From the NCBI GenBank assembly GCA_902494195.1, contig CABUSH010000011.1:11626-75625 (forward strand): 64,000 nt of DNA, written 5' to 3'. The notes below the pieces were generated by a model that was not told the origin of the DNA, did no database searches, and worked only from the letters and a program-made list of their open reading frames with translations. Below are positions 51,212 to 61,316 of this stretch, piece after piece. Numbering within the stretch: position 1 is the first letter of the stretch; every line of letters starts with the position of its first letter. The position numbers were made by a program, and so were the translations under genes. The stretch is from an uncultured Collinsella sp. (GTDB lineage: Bacteria; Actinomycetota; Coriobacteriia; Coriobacteriales; Coriobacteriaceae).

Positions 51212-51814
51212 ATGAATCTTTCATCCCAGAAGAGCGCGATCGCACTCTCCGCGTCCGCGGCCGCGCTGCTCATGCCGGTTTCCGCGTTCGCCGAGGACGG
51301 CGCTGCCGGTGCGGACATCCTCATCCCTAAGATGGCGGAGTTCATCCCGGCGCTTATCGCCTTCCTGATTATCTGGATCGTGCTGGCCAAGGTCGCCCTG
51401 CCGGGCATCATGAAAACCATGGAGGAGCGCGGCAAGAAGATCGAGGAGAGCCTCGACGAGGCCGAGAAGACCAAGCAGGAGGCTATCGCCAAGCGCGCTG
51501 AGTCCGACTCGATCGTCACCGACGCCCGTCGTCAGGCTGCCGACATCGTTCTCGAGGCCCGTAAGGACGCCGAGTCCGAGCGCGCCCGTATCATCGAGGC
51601 TGCTCACAAGGAGGCCGAGGAGATCATCGCCAAGGCCCATACGACCGTCGAGGACGAGCGCAAGTCCATTTACGCCGGTGCCGCGAGCTCCATCGCCGAC
51701 CTGTCCGTTGCCGTCGCCACCAAGATCGTGGGCGAGGCACTCGAGGACGATGCCGAGCAGAAGAAGCTCATCGAGCGCTACATCCAGGAAGCAGGTAGCC
51801 TGAATGCCGACTAG
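51212..51814 (+). CDS. atpF: ATP synthase Fo subunit b with signal-peptide-like N-terminus
   Basis: 200 residues. Peripheral stalk: membrane helix FIPALIAFLIIWIVLAKVAL (about 44-63), then a long charged coiled coil (TMEERGKKIEESLDEAEKTK onward) to contact delta and F1. Before the helix stands a second hydrophobic stretch ending in VSAFAEDGAAG that looks like a cleavable signal peptide with an AFA-E site, which most b subunits do not have. The 3' end overlaps atpH by 11 bp. Confidence 0.95.
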   Translation: MNLSSQKSAIALSASAAALLMPVSAFAEDGAAGADILIPKMAEFIPALIAFLIIWIVLAKVALPGIMKTMEERGKKIEESLDEAEKTKQEAIAKRAESDSIVTDARRQAADIVLEARKDAESERARIIEAAHKEAEEIIAKAHTTVEDERKSIYAGAASSIADLSVAVATKIVGEALEDDAEQKKLIERYIQEAGSLNAD

Positions 51815-52280
51815 CCGCTATCAGGACAAGGTGCTCGAGACCTACGCGCGCTCCCTTCTGGAAGCCGCTAAGGCCGAGAACCATGTGTTCGAGGACCTCG
51901 AGATGATCGAGCGCCTGGCTAGCGCCAGCCCCGAGATCATCGCCGTGCTCGACACCATGTCCAAGCGCGACCAGCTCGACCTTCTTCCCAAGGTGGCAGC
52001 TGCCTTTAAGTATGTTGCCGAGGAAGACGAGGATGTAGTGGGCGTGACCGTCACCACGGCGATCCCGCTCGACGACGAGCTGCGTCAAACCATCACTAAG
52101 AAATGCGAGCAGGACTTCGGCCGCAAGGTATTCCTTATCGAGCAGGTCGACCCGTCTATCGTGGGCGGCCTGGTGCTCGAGGCCCGCGGCGAGCGTCGTG
52201 ACATTTCCGTCAAGACGCAGCTGCGCATCGCGCAGGAGACCCTCGCAAACTCTGCTAATTCGTACGGAGGTGAAGCCTAA
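51804..52280 (+). CDS. atpH: ATP synthase F1 subunit delta
   Basis: 158 residues, slightly short of the usual about 175. N-terminal helical bundle (KVLETYARSLLEAAKAENHV) and C-terminal beta region ending VKTQLRIAQETLANSA, where VGGLVLEAR..D-S-VK is the family's end motif (GGLVLEARGERRDISVKTQL). It overlaps the end of atpF and its stop overlaps the atpA start (TAATG), so translation is coupled. Confidence 0.93.
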   Translation: MPTSRYQDKVLETYARSLLEAAKAENHVFEDLEMIERLASASPEIIAVLDTMSKRDQLDLLPKVAAAFKYVAEEDEDVVGVTVTTAIPLDDELRQTITKKCEQDFGRKVFLIEQVDPSIVGGLVLEARGERRDISVKTQLRIAQETLANSANSYGGEA

Positions 52281-53878
52281 TGTCCGAAACCCTCAATGCC
52301 CAGGATATCGCCAAGAAACTGCAGGAGCAGCTCACGAGCCTCTCCGCGACGGTCGATACGCATGAGGTTTCAACGGTCGACGAGGTAGGCGACGGCATCG
52401 CGCGCGTCTCCGGCCTCAAGAGCGCCATGGCAGGCGAGCTTCTGGAGTTCAAGAGCTCCGATACCGGTGAGACCGTCTTCGGCCTTGCCCAGAACCTTGA
52501 CCGTGACGAGGTCGGCGCCGTTCTGTTTGGTGCCGTCGACTCCATCAAGGAAGGCGACGAGTGCCGCACCACTGGCCGCATTATGGATATCCCCGTGAGC
52601 CGCGCCATGCTCGGCCGCGTCGTCAATCCGCTCGGCCAGCCCATCGACGGCCTAGGCGACATCGTCGCTACGCACCGTCGCCCCATCGAGTTCAAGGCCC
52701 CCGGCGTCATCGACCGTACCCCGGTGTGCGAGCCGGTTCAGACCGGTCTGCTCGCTATCGACTCCATGGTGCCTATTGGCCGCGGTCAGCGTGAGCTCAT
52801 CATCGGCGACCGTAAGACCGGTAAGACCGCCATTGCCATCGACGCCATCCTCAATCAGCGCGGCAAGGGCATGGTCTGCATCTATGTCGCCATCGGCCAG
52901 AAGGCCTCCACGGTTGCCAACATCCGCGAGACCCTCGCTCAGCACGGTGCGCTCGAATACACCATCATCGTTTCGGCAACCGCTGCCGATTCCGCCCCTA
53001 TGCAGTACATCGCGCCTATGGCCGGTGCCGCTATCGGCGAGTTCTTCATGTACAACGGCGAGGACGGCAAGCCCGCCAGCGAGACCAACCCCGGCGGCCA
53101 CGTGCTCGTCATCTACGACGACCTGTCCAAGCAGGCTGTGGCCTACCGTCAGATGTCGCTGACGCTGCATCGTCCGCCCGGACGCGAGGCCTATCCTGGC
53201 GACATCTTCTACCTGCACTCTCGTCTGCTCGAGCGTGCCGTCAAGATGTCCAAGAAGAACGGTTATGGCTCCATGACGGCACTGCCGATCATCGAGACCC
53301 AGGACGGCGACGTCTCGGCCTACATTCCGACCAACGTCATTTCCATTACCGATGGTCAGATTTACCTGCAGTCCGAGCTCTTCTTCCAGGGTCAGCGCCC
53401 GGCAGTCGACGTGGGCATCTCCGTGTCCCGCGTCGGTGGCGATGCGCAGACCAAGGCCATGAAGCAGGTCGCCGGCAACCTCCGTCTGGACCTCGCTTCC
53501 TATCAGGAGCTCGCTGGCTTTACGCAGTTCGGCTCCGACCTCGACGAGGCTACTCAGAAGCAGCTGACCCATGGTGCTCGCATGACCGAGCTCCTGAAGC
53601 AGCCGCGTTACAAGCCGTTTGAGGTTGGCGAGCAGATCGTTACGCTGTTCGCTGGCAACGAGGGCTTCCTGGATGACCTGGAGATCGCCGACGTGCTGCC
53701 CTTCCGTGCCGAGCTCATCGAGTACATGGACAATGGCTTTGGTTCGCTGCTCGACAAGGTTCGCGCCAAGAAGATCGATGATGACACCAAGGCTGAGCTC
53801 TTGCGCGTCATCGGCGACTTCAAGCAGCAGTTCATGGCCAAGCACCATTCGGATGTTTCTGGATCAGAGGAGAACTAA
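52280..53878 (+). CDS. atpA: ATP synthase F1 subunit alpha
   Basis: 532 residues. Non-catalytic nucleotide-binding subunit. P-loop GDRKTGKTAIAIDAI (about 175-189), QRELIIGDRKTG preceding, and the family signature PGREAYPGDIFYLHSRLLER (about 303-322). The N-terminal beta barrel and C-terminal helical domain are complete, about 25 residues longer than E. coli alpha. Starts at the ATG overlapping the atpH stop; GGAGG just upstream. Confidence 0.97.
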   Translation: MSETLNAQDIAKKLQEQLTSLSATVDTHEVSTVDEVGDGIARVSGLKSAMAGELLEFKSSDTGETVFGLAQNLDRDEVGAVLFGAVDSIKEGDECRTTGRIMDIPVSRAMLGRVVNPLGQPIDGLGDIVATHRRPIEFKAPGVIDRTPVCEPVQTGLLAIDSMVPIGRGQRELIIGDRKTGKTAIAIDAILNQRGKGMVCIYVAIGQKASTVANIRETLAQHGALEYTIIVSATAADSAPMQYIAPMAGAAIGEFFMYNGEDGKPASETNPGGHVLVIYDDLSKQAVAYRQMSLTLHRPPGREAYPGDIFYLHSRLLERAVKMSKKNGYGSMTALPIIETQDGDVSAYIPTNVISITDGQIYLQSELFFQGQRPAVDVGISVSRVGGDAQTKAMKQVAGNLRLDLASYQELAGFTQFGSDLDEATQKQLTHGARMTELLKQPRYKPFEVGEQIVTLFAGNEGFLDDLEIADVLPFRAELIEYMDNGFGSLLDKVRAKKIDDDTKAELLRVIGDFKQQFMAKHHSDVSGSEEN

Positions 53879-53883
53879 GCCCC

Positions 53884-54791
53884 ATGGCCAACCTTCGCGA
53901 CATTAAGAAGCGAATCTCCTCGGTTACCACGACCAAGCAGATCACGCGCACGATGGAGATGGTCTCTACGGCCAAGATCCGTCGTGCCCTCGATCGCTCC
54001 AAGCAGGCCGAGCCCTATAAGGAGGCGCTGACCGACGTCATGTTGACGGTCGCCGGCGACGCCTCCTGTTCGGGCACCGATCCCATGCTGCAGAAGCATG
54101 AGAGCGTTAAGCGTGGCCTGATTGTCGTCATTGCTTCTGACCGCGGCCTTGCCGGCGGTTTCAATACGACGGTGGAGCGCACGGCCGAAAAGCTCGCCGC
54201 TTCTTGGGCGAACGACGGCATCGAGTGCGAGATCATTGCGTGCGGACGCAAGCCGGCCACGTATTTCCGCGACCGTGCAAACGTTGTCATGCACTTTGAG
54301 GGCAATTCCTCCGAGCCCGATTTTAATCAGGCTCGCATGATTTCCTCTCATATCTGCGATGCGTATCGTGCCGGTGAGCTTGACCGTGTCGAGCTTGTCT
54401 ACCACCACGCCAAAAACCGCGTGGATCAGGAGCTTCGCGTCGAGCACTTGCTGCCGCTCGATCCCGAGATGATCGCTATGGCCCACGGTCCGCGTAAGAA
54501 CGAGACCGACGCCCCTAAGCGCATCTCGTCCACGTTCGAGTTCGTGCCCTCTCCCGAGCATGTTCTCGGCAAGCTTGTACCGTCGTATATCCTGACGGTC
54601 ATCTACCAGGCCCTGATCGATTCGGCGGCCGCCGAGCAGGGTGCACGCCGCAAGGCCATGCACTCCGCAACGGAAAACGCCACCGCGATCATCTCGACCC
54701 TTACCCGCACGTATAGTCGCGTGCGCCAGGCTTCGATCACGACCGAGATCAACGAGATCGTCGGCGGAGCCTCAGCATTGGAGGAACAGTA

Positions 54792-54792
<1 letters not shown>
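53884..54792 (+). CDS. atpG: ATP synthase F1 subunit gamma
   Basis: 302 residues. Central rotor shaft. N-terminal helix MANLRDIKKRISSVTTTKQI and TRTMEMVSTAKIRRA, and the C-terminal helix with SATENATAIISTLTRTYSRV then RQASITTEINEIVGGASALE, are canonical. Starts 5 nt after atpA; the stop TAA shares its A with the atpD ATG (TAATG). Length is normal. Confidence 0.96.
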
Positions 54793-56246
<1,454 letters not shown>

Positions 56247-56249
56247 GTT

Positions 56250-56642
56250 ATGCGTATCCGCATCGTGTGCCCCGTGAGCTGCGCCTATGAGGGCGACGCT
56301 GCGTTTGTGTCGATTCCGTCCACGGATGGCGAGTTTGGCGTTCTGCCTGCTCACTCCAGCGAGATCTGCACGATCGACCGCGGTTACGTTCGCGTTTCCG
56401 ATAAGGCCATGGGCACTGTCGACCACACGTTTGCCGTGGCCGGCGGCTATGCCCAGGTTGCGGACGATGTCGTGACCGTTCTCGCCGAGCGCGCTTGCGA
56501 TTTGGCGACCGTCGATGCCGACAAGCTTAAAGCTGATATTCAAGGTTTTGAAGAGAAGCTGGGTAATTTGTCGGAGGATGATGCACGCCGCGCCTACCTC
56601 TATAATGAAATCGCATGGTGTAAGCTCAAGCTTGCCCAATAG
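56250..56642 (+). CDS. atpC: ATP synthase F1 subunit epsilon
   Basis: 130 residues. N-terminal beta sandwich (VSIPSTDGEFGVLPAHSSEI, VAGGYAQVADDVVTVLAERA) and a C-terminal helical hairpin (DADKLKADIQGFEEKLGNLS). Regulatory subunit on the rotor. 3 nt after atpD. Last gene of the operon; a terminator follows at 56679-56717. Confidence 0.94.
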   Translation: MRIRIVCPVSCAYEGDAAFVSIPSTDGEFGVLPAHSSEICTIDRGYVRVSDKAMGTVDHTFAVAGGYAQVADDVVTVLAERACDLATVDADKLKADIQGFEEKLGNLSEDDARRAYLYNEIAWCKLKLAQ

Positions 56643-56678
56643 TCAAACGATTTAGCGTTCGACCATTTGCGAACACAT

Positions 56679-56717
56679 CATGCCCGGGATGGCCCAGCCA
56701 CCCCGGGCATGCTTTTT
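56679..56717 (+). terminator. Terminator of the atp operon
   Basis: Stem CATGCCCGGG with CCCGGGCATG, plus inner pairs, followed by T5, between atpC and murA. Confidence 0.8.
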
Positions 56718-56730
56718 GAAAGGGTAGACC

Positions 56731-58014
56731 TTGGATATTATCCGCGTTGAGGGTGGCCACGCCATCGGAGGCTCCGTGCCCGTCTCGGGTGCCAAGAACT
56801 CCGCGCTCAAACTCATGGCGGCAACGCTTCTGGCGCCGGGCAAGACGACGCTGCAGAACGTGCCCGATATTTCCGATGTTCACGTGATGGGCAAGGTGCT
56901 CAAGGGCATGGGCGCTACGATCGATGTTCTCGACGAGCACACGCTCGAGATTGATACCTCTCAGGTCGATTCTTGGGAGGCCCCCTACGAGCTCGTTGCC
57001 AAGATGCGTGCTTCCACCGCCGTCATGGGACCCCTGCTGGGCCGCTTCCATCGCGCCAAGATTGCCATGCCGGGCGGCTGCAACCTGGGTGCTCGCAAGA
57101 TCGATATGCACATTCTGGGTCTCGAGGCCCTGGGCGTTGAGTTTGATACCGCCCACGGTTACATCAACGCCAATGCGCCCCAAGGTCTGCGCGGTACCAC
57201 CGTCACGCTCGAGTTCGCCAGCGTCGGTGCGACCGAGAACCTCATCATGGCCTCTGTGCGCGCACAGGGCACCACGGTTATCGACAATGCCGCCCGCGAG
57301 CCCGAGATTGTCGATCTCGCCAACATGCTCAACGAGATGGGCGCCAAGATTGTTGGCGCCGGCACGCCCGTCGTGACTATCGAAGGCGTGGAAGAGCTCC
57401 ATCCTGTTACCCATCGCGTAGTAGGCGACCGCATCGAGGCCGGTACCTTTATCGTTGCCGGTGCGTTGATGGCCGACGATCGCGGTGTCGATGTCACGGG
57501 CTTTTGCCCCATTCACTTGGGCATGGTGCTCAAGAAGATGGAGCTCATGGGTATCGATTGCGAGCGCGTCGAGGATGGTGTCCATGTGAACCGTGCCGAG
57601 CGTATCAAGCCGGTCGACATCCAGACGCTTCCGTTCCCCGGCTTCCCGACGGACATGCAGGCGCAGATTATGGTACTCTCCGCCCTTGCCGACGGCAGTT
57701 CCGTTATTACCGAGAACATCTTCGAGAATCGCTTTATGTTTGCCTCTGAGCTGGTGCGCATGGGTGCCGACATTCGTATCGAGAGTCATCATGCCATGAT
57801 TCATGGCGTCAAGGGCTTCTCGGGCGCACAGGTTACCTCGCCCGATCTGCGTGGCGGAGCGGCCCTCGTCGTAGCGGGCTTGATCGCCGACGGGACGACC
57901 GAGGTTTCGGCTATCCATCACATCAAGCGCGGCTACGAGCAGTTTGTCGAAAAGCTGCAGGCGCTCGGCGCGCATGTCGAGCATGCTACCGTCCCCGATC
58001 CCGTCATCTACTAA
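56731..58014 (+). CDS. murA: UDP-N-acetylglucosamine 1-carboxyvinyltransferase
   Basis: 427 residues. First committed step of peptidoglycan synthesis, transferring enolpyruvyl from PEP. EPSP-synthase fold with N-terminal GGHAIGGSVPVSGAKNSALK (Lys-Asn pair) and the active-site loop PGGCNLGARKID with Cys117 intact, so normally fosfomycin sensitive. Starts at TTG 56731 six nt after AAAGGG; the next ATG would remove the first strand. Followed by an LCP gene, both in wall assembly. Confidence 0.94.
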   Translation: MDIIRVEGGHAIGGSVPVSGAKNSALKLMAATLLAPGKTTLQNVPDISDVHVMGKVLKGMGATIDVLDEHTLEIDTSQVDSWEAPYELVAKMRASTAVMGPLLGRFHRAKIAMPGGCNLGARKIDMHILGLEALGVEFDTAHGYINANAPQGLRGTTVTLEFASVGATENLIMASVRAQGTTVIDNAAREPEIVDLANMLNEMGAKIVGAGTPVVTIEGVEELHPVTHRVVGDRIEAGTFIVAGALMADDRGVDVTGFCPIHLGMVLKKMELMGIDCERVEDGVHVNRAERIKPVDIQTLPFPGFPTDMQAQIMVLSALADGSSVITENIFENRFMFASELVRMGADIRIESHHAMIHGVKGFSGAQVTSPDLRGGAALVVAGLIADGTTEVSAIHHIKRGYEQFVEKLQALGAHVEHATVPDPVIY

Positions 58015-58026
58015 TACAGGTTGCCT

Positions 58027-59262
58027 ATGTTTAATAAAAAGCCCCTCGCGGATACCACCGCCCGAAGACCCTCAACTGGTGCGCAGGCCAAGATCTACAG
58101 TCGCGATAACGTGGCTCGCTATTCCGAGCGCGCTCGTCAACGTCGTCGTAGCCACACGATTCGTCACGTTGCGCTCATTGTCGTGCTTGGCGTGCTGCTG
58201 AGTGCCACTACCGCTGCCGGCCTGTGGTTTGCCACCATTATGGGCAAGCTCGGCGATTCTAATGTCATTACCGACAATCTGCGTCGGGTTCTGGTTGACA
58301 CCGATGAGGCAAAGGATCCGTTCTACGTGCTGCTTCTTGGCACCGACGGCCGTCCGGGCGAGGATACGTATCGTGCCGACTCGATTATCCTGGCACGCAT
58401 CGACCCCACGCAAAAGCAGGCGACGCTCATTTCCGTTCCGCGCGACACCAAGGTCGAGTACAAGGGCGAGACCATGAAGATCAACGCCTGCCATACCGTT
58501 GGCGGCGCCGAGGCCATGGTCGAGGCGGTCAACGAGCTGTGCGGTGTTCAGATTTCCCACTATGCCGAGGTCAGCTTCGACGGTATGCAGGCGCTGATTG
58601 ATTCGGTTGGCGGTATCGACATTAACGCAACCGATGATGTTGACGACCCCGAGCACCTGGATATTAAGATTGCCGCTGGCCAGCAGCATATGGACGGTGC
58701 CACCGCCCTTACCTATGCCCGCTGCCGCTACACCTATGCCGACGGCGATTACACGCGCATGCGCCACCAGCGTCAGGTGCTTGGCGCCCTTGCCAACCAG
58801 ATTCTCAATAACTTCGATGCCACGAAGATCTTTGGCCTGGTTAATTCGCTGTCCGATATGCTCGTAACCGATATGAGCGTTCAGGATATCGTGGCTACGG
58901 TCAACGCCATGCGCGGTATGGATGTCGACGGTATCTACTCGGCCAACCTGCCTTCGTACGCCGACGACAGCACCATGATCGACGGTGTGAGCTACGTCTT
59001 TGTCTACGAGGACGAGCTCAAGGAAATGATGGAGCGCGTCGATGCCGGCAAGGATCCCAAGGGTCCCAACACCATGGGTCTTTCCGACGGTTCCAGCTCT
59101 ACGATCGGTGACCTGAACAACAACACGTCTGACGACTACGCAAACGGTACCGCAACCTCATCGGTCAGCTCTGACGATTCCGATGACTCAAGCGATTCAA
59201 GCGATTCGGACTACTACGAAGAGCCCACCGGCGACGGCAACGGCTACGAAGCCAACTACTAA
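58027..59262 (+). CDS. LytR-CpsA-Psr (LCP) family wall-polymer transferase
   Basis: 411 residues. Attaches glycopolymers to peptidoglycan on the outer face of the membrane. Basic N-terminal cytoplasmic part, one membrane helix (IRHVALIVVLGVLLSATTAA, about 46-65), then the LCP domain: VLLLGTDGRPGEDTYRADSI (Arg and Asp ligands, about 102-121), ISVPRDTKVEYKG (about 136-148) and LTYARCRYTYADGDYTRMRH (about 232-251). The C-terminal tail is Ser/Asp repeats (SDDSDDSSDSSDSD). ATG 58027; a TTG at 58021 is also open. A family A element starts right after the stop. Confidence 0.93.
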   Translation: MFNKKPLADTTARRPSTGAQAKIYSRDNVARYSERARQRRRSHTIRHVALIVVLGVLLSATTAAGLWFATIMGKLGDSNVITDNLRRVLVDTDEAKDPFYVLLLGTDGRPGEDTYRADSIILARIDPTQKQATLISVPRDTKVEYKGETMKINACHTVGGAEAMVEAVNELCGVQISHYAEVSFDGMQALIDSVGGIDINATDDVDDPEHLDIKIAAGQQHMDGATALTYARCRYTYADGDYTRMRHQRQVLGALANQILNNFDATKIFGLVNSLSDMLVTDMSVQDIVATVNAMRGMDVDGIYSANLPSYADDSTMIDGVSYVFVYEDELKEMMERVDAGKDPKGPNTMGLSDGSSSTIGDLNNNTSDDYANGTATSSVSSDDSDDSSDSSDSDYYEEPTGDGNGYEANY

Positions 59263-59416
59263 GTTACGGCGTTTTACCAAACGCCGTAACGGCTCGACGC
59301 TGCGCGCCGCCCAAGGCGACAATTTGTCATTCAAAAGGCAGGGCATGACCAGAAGGTCAATGCCCTGCCTTTTTCATGCCAACTTGTTCGCCTTGGACGT
59401 CGCTCGCTGACGTTGG
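59263..59416 (+). repeat. Family A structured element, copy after the LCP gene
   Basis: The best copy. Hairpin I: perfect 12 bp, loop TACC. GACGCTGC. Outer stem II CCAAGGCGA (about 59310) with TCGCCTTGG (about 59388). Inner hairpin III AAAAGGCAGGGCAT...ATGCCCTGCCTTTT with GACC-AGAA-GGTC tip, followed by T. Then CGCTCGCTGACGTTGG. Starts at the nucleotide after the stop. Confidence 0.78.
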
Positions 59417-59451
59417 CTCAACCTGCGGTGCTGACTACTCCCCTTGCATCA

Positions 59452-59491
59452 AAAACCGCCCCGTTCTCGGTTTTGAGGACGGGGCGGTTTT
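59452..59491. terminator. Bidirectional terminator between LCP and pepT
   Basis: AAACCGCCCCGT pairs with ACGGGGCGGTTT; A-rich on one side and T-rich on the other, between converging genes. Confidence 0.8.
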
Positions 59492-59515
59492 GCTTACCTA
59501 GATTGTTCGAGTTCC

Positions 59516-60763
59516 CTATGCAAAGCGGGCGACGAGCTCCTGGAGCACGTCGGTCATCTTGACGAGCGAACTGACCGGGACAAACTCGTTGACGCCGTGG
59601 TAGCAATAGCCGCCGGTGGAAAGGTTGGGGCAGGGCAGACCGCGGAACGACAGCTGAGCGCCGTCGGTGCCGCCACGAATTGGCAGCACTTGGGGCTCAA
59701 CGCCGCAGGCAAGGTAGGCTTCCTTGGCAACATCAATAAGCTCGGGATAGTCACGAACGATCTCGGCCATATTTCGATACTGCTGCTTAATCTCGACCGT
59801 CACGCGCTCCTCACCCAGACGCAGGTTGAGCATCGAGGCGGCGGCATCGATAAGGTCGAGTTTCTGCTGGAACTTGGCGGCGTCATGGTCGCGGACGATA
59901 TAGCGCGCTGTGGCGTGATCGACGGTCGCAGATACGCCCTCAAGGTGATAAAAGCCCTCGTAGCCTTCCGTATACTCCGGGCGCTGCACGTAGGGGAGCA
60001 ACGCGTTGAAGTCGCAGAACAGATTGCCTGCGTTGACCATACGGCCTTTGGCGTCGCCCGGGTGGATGGACTGGCCCTCAAAGCGGACGGTCACCTCGGC
60101 GGCATTGAAGCACTCCCACTCCAGCTCGCCGATGGGGCCGCCGTCGACCGTGTAGGCGTACTTGCAGCCAAAGGTATCGATATCCAGCAGCTCGGCTCCG
60201 TGGCCGATCTCCTCGTCAGGGCAGAAGCAAATGCCGAGTGCGGGATGGGGCAGAGAGGGGTCCTGAGCGATACGCGCGACAAGTGACATGATCTCGGCGA
60301 CGCCTGCCTTGTCGTCCGCGCCCAGCAGCGTGGTGCCATCGCTGCATACCAGGTCCTCACCCGCGAGGTCGTTCAGGGCGGGAAGCTTGGCGGTACTCAT
60401 GGCAACGGGCTTACCGTCAACCGTGCCGCAGACCAGGTCGCCGCCTTCGTAGTGTACGATGTGCGGTTTCACGCCGGCACCCGGTGCAACTTCGGTGGTG
60501 TCGAGATGGGCGATCAGGCCCAGGGCGGGCTTGTCCTCAGCGCCCGCACTTGCGGGGATATGCGCGCAGACATAGGCGTGCTCGGTCACGTGGGCATCTT
60601 CCGCACCAAGCTCGCGCAGCTCTTCAGCCAGCACGTTGGCAAGGTCAAACTGAACGGCGCTCGAGGGTACCTGGTCGCAGTTTGCATCCTCGGACTGCGT
60701 GTTGATCTGGACGTAGCGCAAAAAGCGCTCGAGGACATCGGGGTTCGTGGTGGTGTTTTCCAT
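59516..60763 (-). CDS. pepT: Peptidase T (tripeptide aminopeptidase)
   Basis: 415 residues, the usual length. M20 zinc aminopeptidase that removes the N-terminal residue from tripeptides in the cytoplasm. Motifs: LIAHLDTTEVAPGAGVKP (His and catalytic Asp, about 84-101), TTLLGADDKAGVAEIMSLVA (bridging Asp, about 143-162), CFCPDEEIGHGAELLDI (Glu pair, about 179-195) and YTVDGGPIGELEWECFNAA, typical of PepT. ATG 60763 with GGAG upstream; the open frame above it runs antisense to the next gene. Confidence 0.94.
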   Translation of the reverse strand: MENTTTNPDVLERFLRYVQINTQSEDANCDQVPSSAVQFDLANVLAEELRELGAEDAHVTEHAYVCAHIPASAGAEDKPALGLIAHLDTTEVAPGAGVKPHIVHYEGGDLVCGTVDGKPVAMSTAKLPALNDLAGEDLVCSDGTTLLGADDKAGVAEIMSLVARIAQDPSLPHPALGICFCPDEEIGHGAELLDIDTFGCKYAYTVDGGPIGELEWECFNAAEVTVRFEGQSIHPGDAKGRMVNAGNLFCDFNALLPYVQRPEYTEGYEGFYHLEGVSATVDHATARYIVRDHDAAKFQQKLDLIDAAASMLNLRLGEERVTVEIKQQYRNMAEIVRDYPELIDVAKEAYLACGVEPQVLPIRGGTDGAQLSFRGLPCPNLSTGGYCYHGVNEFVPVSSLVKMTDVLQELVARFA

Positions 60764-60883
60764 AAAGACCGCTCCAATCTTGGTCGTCGTGTGCAACAAG
60801 AACTCTAGCACGGTATGCCACGGCATACCGCGACGCTTGGATGGGGTAGAATCAGCCATTGAATGCAGAAGGGACGGAAGATC

Positions 60884-61306
60884 ATGGATACGACAAATAG
60901 CTCGCGCGAACTGCATCTGACGGTGGCGAACGAAGACTACTTGGAGTGCATGGTTCGCATTGAAAGCGAAGAGGGGGAAACCAACGGTGTGCGATCGGTC
61001 GACATCGCGCAGCGCCTTGGCGTCTCCAAGGCATCGGTCAATAAAGCGGTTTCGGCGCTCAAGGCATCCGAGCTTGTCGAGCAATCGCACTACGGCAAGG
61101 TAATCCTGACCGATCGCGGCCGCGAGGTTGGCACGGCTATCTGGTACCGTCATCGCCTCATCCGCACGTTTTTGGTTCAGGAGCTCGGTGTCGAATTTGA
61201 GCGAGCCGATTCCGAGGCCTGCATGATGGAGCATGCGCTATCCGAGGACACGATGAGCCGCTGGCTCGCCTATCTCGAAAAGCAGGGAATCAGCGTCGAG
61301 GAATAG
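60884..61306 (+). CDS. DtxR/MntR-type metalloregulator
   Basis: 140 residues. N-terminal winged helix (LTVANEDYLECMVRIESEEG, VRSVDIAQRLGVSKASVNKA, about 10-55) with the start-and-wing form of MntR/DtxR, followed by the dimerisation/metal domain (YRHRLIRTFLVQELGVEFER). It lacks the SH3-like third domain, as MntR does. Metal and target unknown; Mn2+ or Fe2+ expected. AAGGGACGGAAG before ATG 60884; ATG 60863 has nothing. The homocysteine methyltransferase follows after 10 bp. Confidence 0.9.
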   Translation: MDTTNSSRELHLTVANEDYLECMVRIESEEGETNGVRSVDIAQRLGVSKASVNKAVSALKASELVEQSHYGKVILTDRGREVGTAIWYRHRLIRTFLVQELGVEFERADSEACMMEHALSEDTMSRWLAYLEKQGISVEE

Positions 61307-61316
61307 CGGGATATAT

